This document shows positions 61,760-64,000 of a DNA stretch of 64,000 bases, piece by piece. The stretch is from Brucellaceae bacterium (lineage in GTDB: Bacteria > Pseudomonadota > Alphaproteobacteria > Rhizobiales > Rhizobiaceae), in contig JACKJV010000014.1 of the NCBI GenBank assembly GCA_020637775.1, positions 1 through 64,000 on the forward strand, read 5' to 3'. The notes under the pieces were generated by a model. It worked only from the letters and a program-made list of their open reading frames with translations, was not told the origin of the DNA and did not search any database. A program made the position numbers and the translations under genes. Numbering within the stretch: position 1 is the stretch's first letter; each line of letters opens with the position of its first letter.

Positions 61760-64000
61760 ATGACCAAGCCTGATCTCGACCACATCCGCGCCGGGATGCG
61801 CACGCACATGATCGCCGATGAGAGCGCCGCCGTCATGCGGCTGATCGAGACTGCGGACCTGTCTGAAGGCGACCGGTCGGCGATTTCGGCGCGTGCAGCC
61901 GGCCTGGTGCGCACGGTGCGATCGTCCTCGGCGCCGACCATGATGGAAAGCTTCCTGGGCGAATATGGCCTCTCCACCGGCGAGGGCGTGGCCCTGATGT
62001 GCCTGGCGGAAGCGCTGCTGCGCGTGCCCGACGCCGAAACCGTGGACGACCTGATCCGCGACAAGATCACACCGCATGACTGGTCGGCGCATCAGGGCCA
62101 TTCCTCGTCCATCATGGTCAACGCCTCGACATGGGCGCTGATGCTGACGGGCCGCGTGCTGGACGACGAGGAGGAGCGCGGCATCGAAGGCACCCTGCTT
62201 TCGCTCGTGCGCCGTCTGGGCGAGCCGGTGATCCGGCGGGCCGTGGGGGCCGCGATGCGCGAGATGGGCGACCAGTTCGTGCTGGGCCGCAATATCGGCG
62301 AAGCGGTGAAGCGCGGGCGCGACCTGATCGCCAAGGGCTACCTCTATTCCTATGACATGCTGGGCGAGGCGGCGCGTACGGCGGAGGATGCCGAGCGCTA
62401 CTTCGACGCCTATGCCGGCGCTATCGCGGAACTGGCGCGGTCTTCCAACAGGCCAGACATTCGCCACAATCCCGGCATTTCGGTCAAGCTGTCCGCGCTG
62501 CATCCACGCTACGAGGCGGTCAAGCGCGAGACCATGCTGCCGGAGATGACAGAGCGGCTTCTGGCGCTTGCCAAGGCAGCAAAAGATGCCCGCATGGGGC
62601 TCAACATCGATGCGGAAGAGGCCGACCGGCTGGATATCTCGCTGGACGTGATCGAGCGGGTGCTTTCCGATCCGTCGCTCGAAGGCTGGGACGGTTTCGG
62701 CGTGGTGGTGCAGGCCTACGGGCCGCGCGCGCCCTTCGTGCTGGACTGGCTTCATGCGCTTGCCACGAAGCATGACCGGCACATCATGGTGCGGCTCGTC
62801 AAGGGCGCCTATTGGGACAGCGAGATCAAGCGGGCGCAGGTGATGGGATTGCCGGGCTACCCGGTCTTCACCCGCAAGACCCACACCGATGTTTCCTACC
62901 TGGCATGCGCGCGCAAGCTCCTGTCCATGACAGACCGCATCTATCCGCAATTCGCCACGCACAATGCCCATACGGCCGCCGCGATCCTGGCCATGGCTCC
63001 GGACAAGGACTGTTTCGAGTTCCAGCGTCTGCACGGCATGGGCGAGACGCTGCATGAGGCGATCCGCAAGGGCGAGGGCACGCGCTGCCGCATCTATGCT
63101 CCGGTTGGCCAGCACTCCGACCTGCTGGCCTATCTGGTGCGACGCCTGCTTGAAAATGGCGCCAATTCCTCCTTTGTCCACCAGATCGTCGACGAGGACG
63201 TGCCGCCGGAAGAGATCGCCCGCGATCCGATTGCCTCGGTGCTGGAAACGGGGGCTGCACCGAACCCGGCCATTCGCCGCCCGGCCGATGTCTTCAAGCC
63301 TGACCGGGCCAATTCGCGCGGGCGCGATTTCACCGATCCGCTCGACCTGGCCGCGATGGAGGCCGCGCGTGCGCCCTTCATGGCGCCGCATCAATGGCAG
63401 GCACGGCCCACCGTGCCGGGGCGCGCGGCATTTGGCGATGGATACCCGGTGACCAATCCGGCCGTGCCCGGCGACACGGTGGGCGGGTGTTTCGACGCCA
63501 CGCGGGACGATGTGATCGCCGCGCACGATGCGGCGCGCGAGGCACAAGGGGAATGGGAGGCGCTGGGCGCGCGCCAGCGTGGCGCCATCCTTTCGGACGC
63601 CGCCGCGCTTTATGAAAAGCATGCCGAGGAATTCTTCGCGCTTTGTGCCCGCGAGGCCGGCAAGACGCTGGCCGATGCCATTGCCGAAGTGCGCGAGGCC
63701 ATCGACTTCCTGCACTACTACGCAGCGCAGGCGCCGAAGACAGAAGCCGGATCGCGGGCGCGCGGCGTGATTGCCTGCATCTCGCCGTGGAACTTCCCGC
63801 TGGCGATCTTCACCGGCCAGGTGGCTGCGGCGCTGGTCACCGGCAATGCGGTTCTGGCAAAGCCGGCCGAACAGACCCCCTTGATCGCGGCGCGGGCGGT
63901 CGAGCTTCTGCATCAGGCCGGGGTTCCGGCGGGCGTACTGCAATTGCTGCCGGGCGATGGCGAGGCGGTGGGCGCCACGCTGACTGCGCTGCCGGGCCTG
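61760..64000 (+). CDS. putA: Bifunctional proline dehydrogenase/P5C dehydrogenase (partial, C-terminal end missing)
   Basis: From ATG 61760, after a GGAGG site, 747 codons are open to the end of the window. The proline dehydrogenase barrel has GISVKLSALHPRY, VKGAYWDSEIKRAQ and THNAHTAA. The aldehyde dehydrogenase domain begins near residue 560 and reaches PWNFPLAIFTGQ and AKPAEQTP before the edge. PutA oxidises proline to glutamate at the membrane, with FAD and NAD. No DNA-binding ribbon-helix-helix is seen at the N-terminus, consistent with control by PutR. Confidence 0.93.
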   Translation, partial: MTKPDLDHIRAGMRTHMIADESAAVMRLIETADLSEGDRSAISARAAGLVRTVRSSSAPTMMESFLGEYGLSTGEGVALMCLAEALLRVPDAETVDDLIRDKITPHDWSAHQGHSSSIMVNASTWALMLTGRVLDDEEERGIEGTLLSLVRRLGEPVIRRAVGAAMREMGDQFVLGRNIGEAVKRGRDLIAKGYLYSYDMLGEAARTAEDAERYFDAYAGAIAELARSSNRPDIRHNPGISVKLSALHPRYEAVKRETMLPEMTERLLALAKAAKDARMGLNIDAEEADRLDISLDVIERVLSDPSLEGWDGFGVVVQAYGPRAPFVLDWLHALATKHDRHIMVRLVKGAYWDSEIKRAQVMGLPGYPVFTRKTHTDVSYLACARKLLSMTDRIYPQFATHNAHTAAAILAMAPDKDCFEFQRLHGMGETLHEAIRKGEGTRCRIYAPVGQHSDLLAYLVRRLLENGANSSFVHQIVDEDVPPEEIARDPIASVLETGAAPNPAIRRPADVFKPDRANSRGRDFTDPLDLAAMEAARAPFMAPHQWQARPTVPGRAAFGDGYPVTNPAVPGDTVGGCFDATRDDVIAAHDAAREAQGEWEALGARQRGAILSDAAALYEKHAEEFFALCAREAGKTLADAIAEVREAIDFLHYYAAQAPKTEAGSRARGVIACISPWNFPLAIFTGQVAAALVTGNAVLAKPAEQTPLIAARAVELLHQAGVPAGVLQLLPGDGEAVGATLTALPGL

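Noticed and set aside
61571..63943. A 790-codon open frame antisense to putA
   Set aside because: It runs opposite a clear proline dehydrogenase/P5C dehydrogenase sequence and is a high-GC shadow frame without family features.
1..64000. CRISPR arrays, insertion sequences, prophage or tRNA genes
   Set aside because: I found no regularly spaced repeats, transposase-like proteins, integrases or cloverleaf sequences while reading both strands; short elements could still be missed without a scan.

Overview
This 64-kb window is a high-GC alphaproteobacterial chromosome segment, most likely from the order Hyphomicrobiales (Rhizobiales). The main reason is a very-long-chain fatty-acid lipid A cluster at 52751-57632: AcpXL, two KAS-II-like synthases, a zinc alcohol dehydrogenase and an LpxXL-type acyltransferase. 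DUF1127 mini-proteins, a PutR/PutA pair and a GcvT-fused dimethylglycine/sarcosine dehydrogenase fit the same group. I saw no rRNA, tRNA, insertion sequence, prophage or CRISPR array. Gene density and base composition look even, so this reads as resident chromosome.

Layout. 1-3353: envelope genes (a membrane protein, a PIG-L deacetylase and a GNAT-like acyltransferase). 3553-13391: dimethylglycine/sarcosine-type dehydrogenase, cyclopropane fatty acid synthase, a DUF1194 protein, a GGDEF-EAL protein, a GlxA-type AraC regulator and a YbdK-type ligase. 13470-14912: two DUF1127 mini-proteins divergent from a LysR regulator. 14931-25084: a one-carbon/corrinoid cluster. It contains a DUF4445/RACE activator, a methyl-THF:corrinoid methyltransferase, MetF, a MetV-like cysteine protein, a 'virulence factor' domain protein, ExoD, DUF1638, DUF4893, a corrinoid protein, and a divergent MttB-family methyltransferase without pyrrolysine. 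25291-33518: dienelactone hydrolase, an Fe-S protein, an ECF sigma factor coupled to a VWA protein, betaine-homocysteine-type methyltransferase, a TPR protein and an SH3 protein. 34063-40175: a class III aminotransferase, then an operon of three HlyD-type adaptors, one fused to an M50 peptidase. 40515-43490: valine catabolism and a TauE/SafE permease. 44039-50477: a peptide ABC transporter with an M20 deacylase. 50681-57632: an L,D-transpeptidase, a degenerate ManC-like protein and the lipid A cluster. 57793-64000: AEC transporter, GabD, a membrane protein, PutR and PutA, which runs off the window.

How the genes work together. The corrinoid cluster contains, as separate genes, the parts normally fused in cobalamin-dependent methionine synthase: homocysteine-binding module (30026-31048), methyl-THF module (17376-18329), B12 module (22464-23165) and a reactivator (14931-16967). 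MetF and MetV-like proteins supply or oxidise methyl-THF. Two of the catalytic genes have the same palindromic operator core, ATAAAGA-N2-TCTTTAT, just upstream. An MttB-family enzyme beside the B12 protein could feed methyl groups from a quaternary amine into the same carrier. The 3553-6114 dehydrogenase would then process the demethylated amine.

A second possible regulon is marked by a GTTGTAT-N10/11-ATACAAC-like dyad. It lies upstream of the GGDEF-EAL gene, the HlyD/M50 operon and the ManC-like gene, which suggests coordinated surface or biofilm control. All functional calls come from reading sequence motifs; no database search was run.
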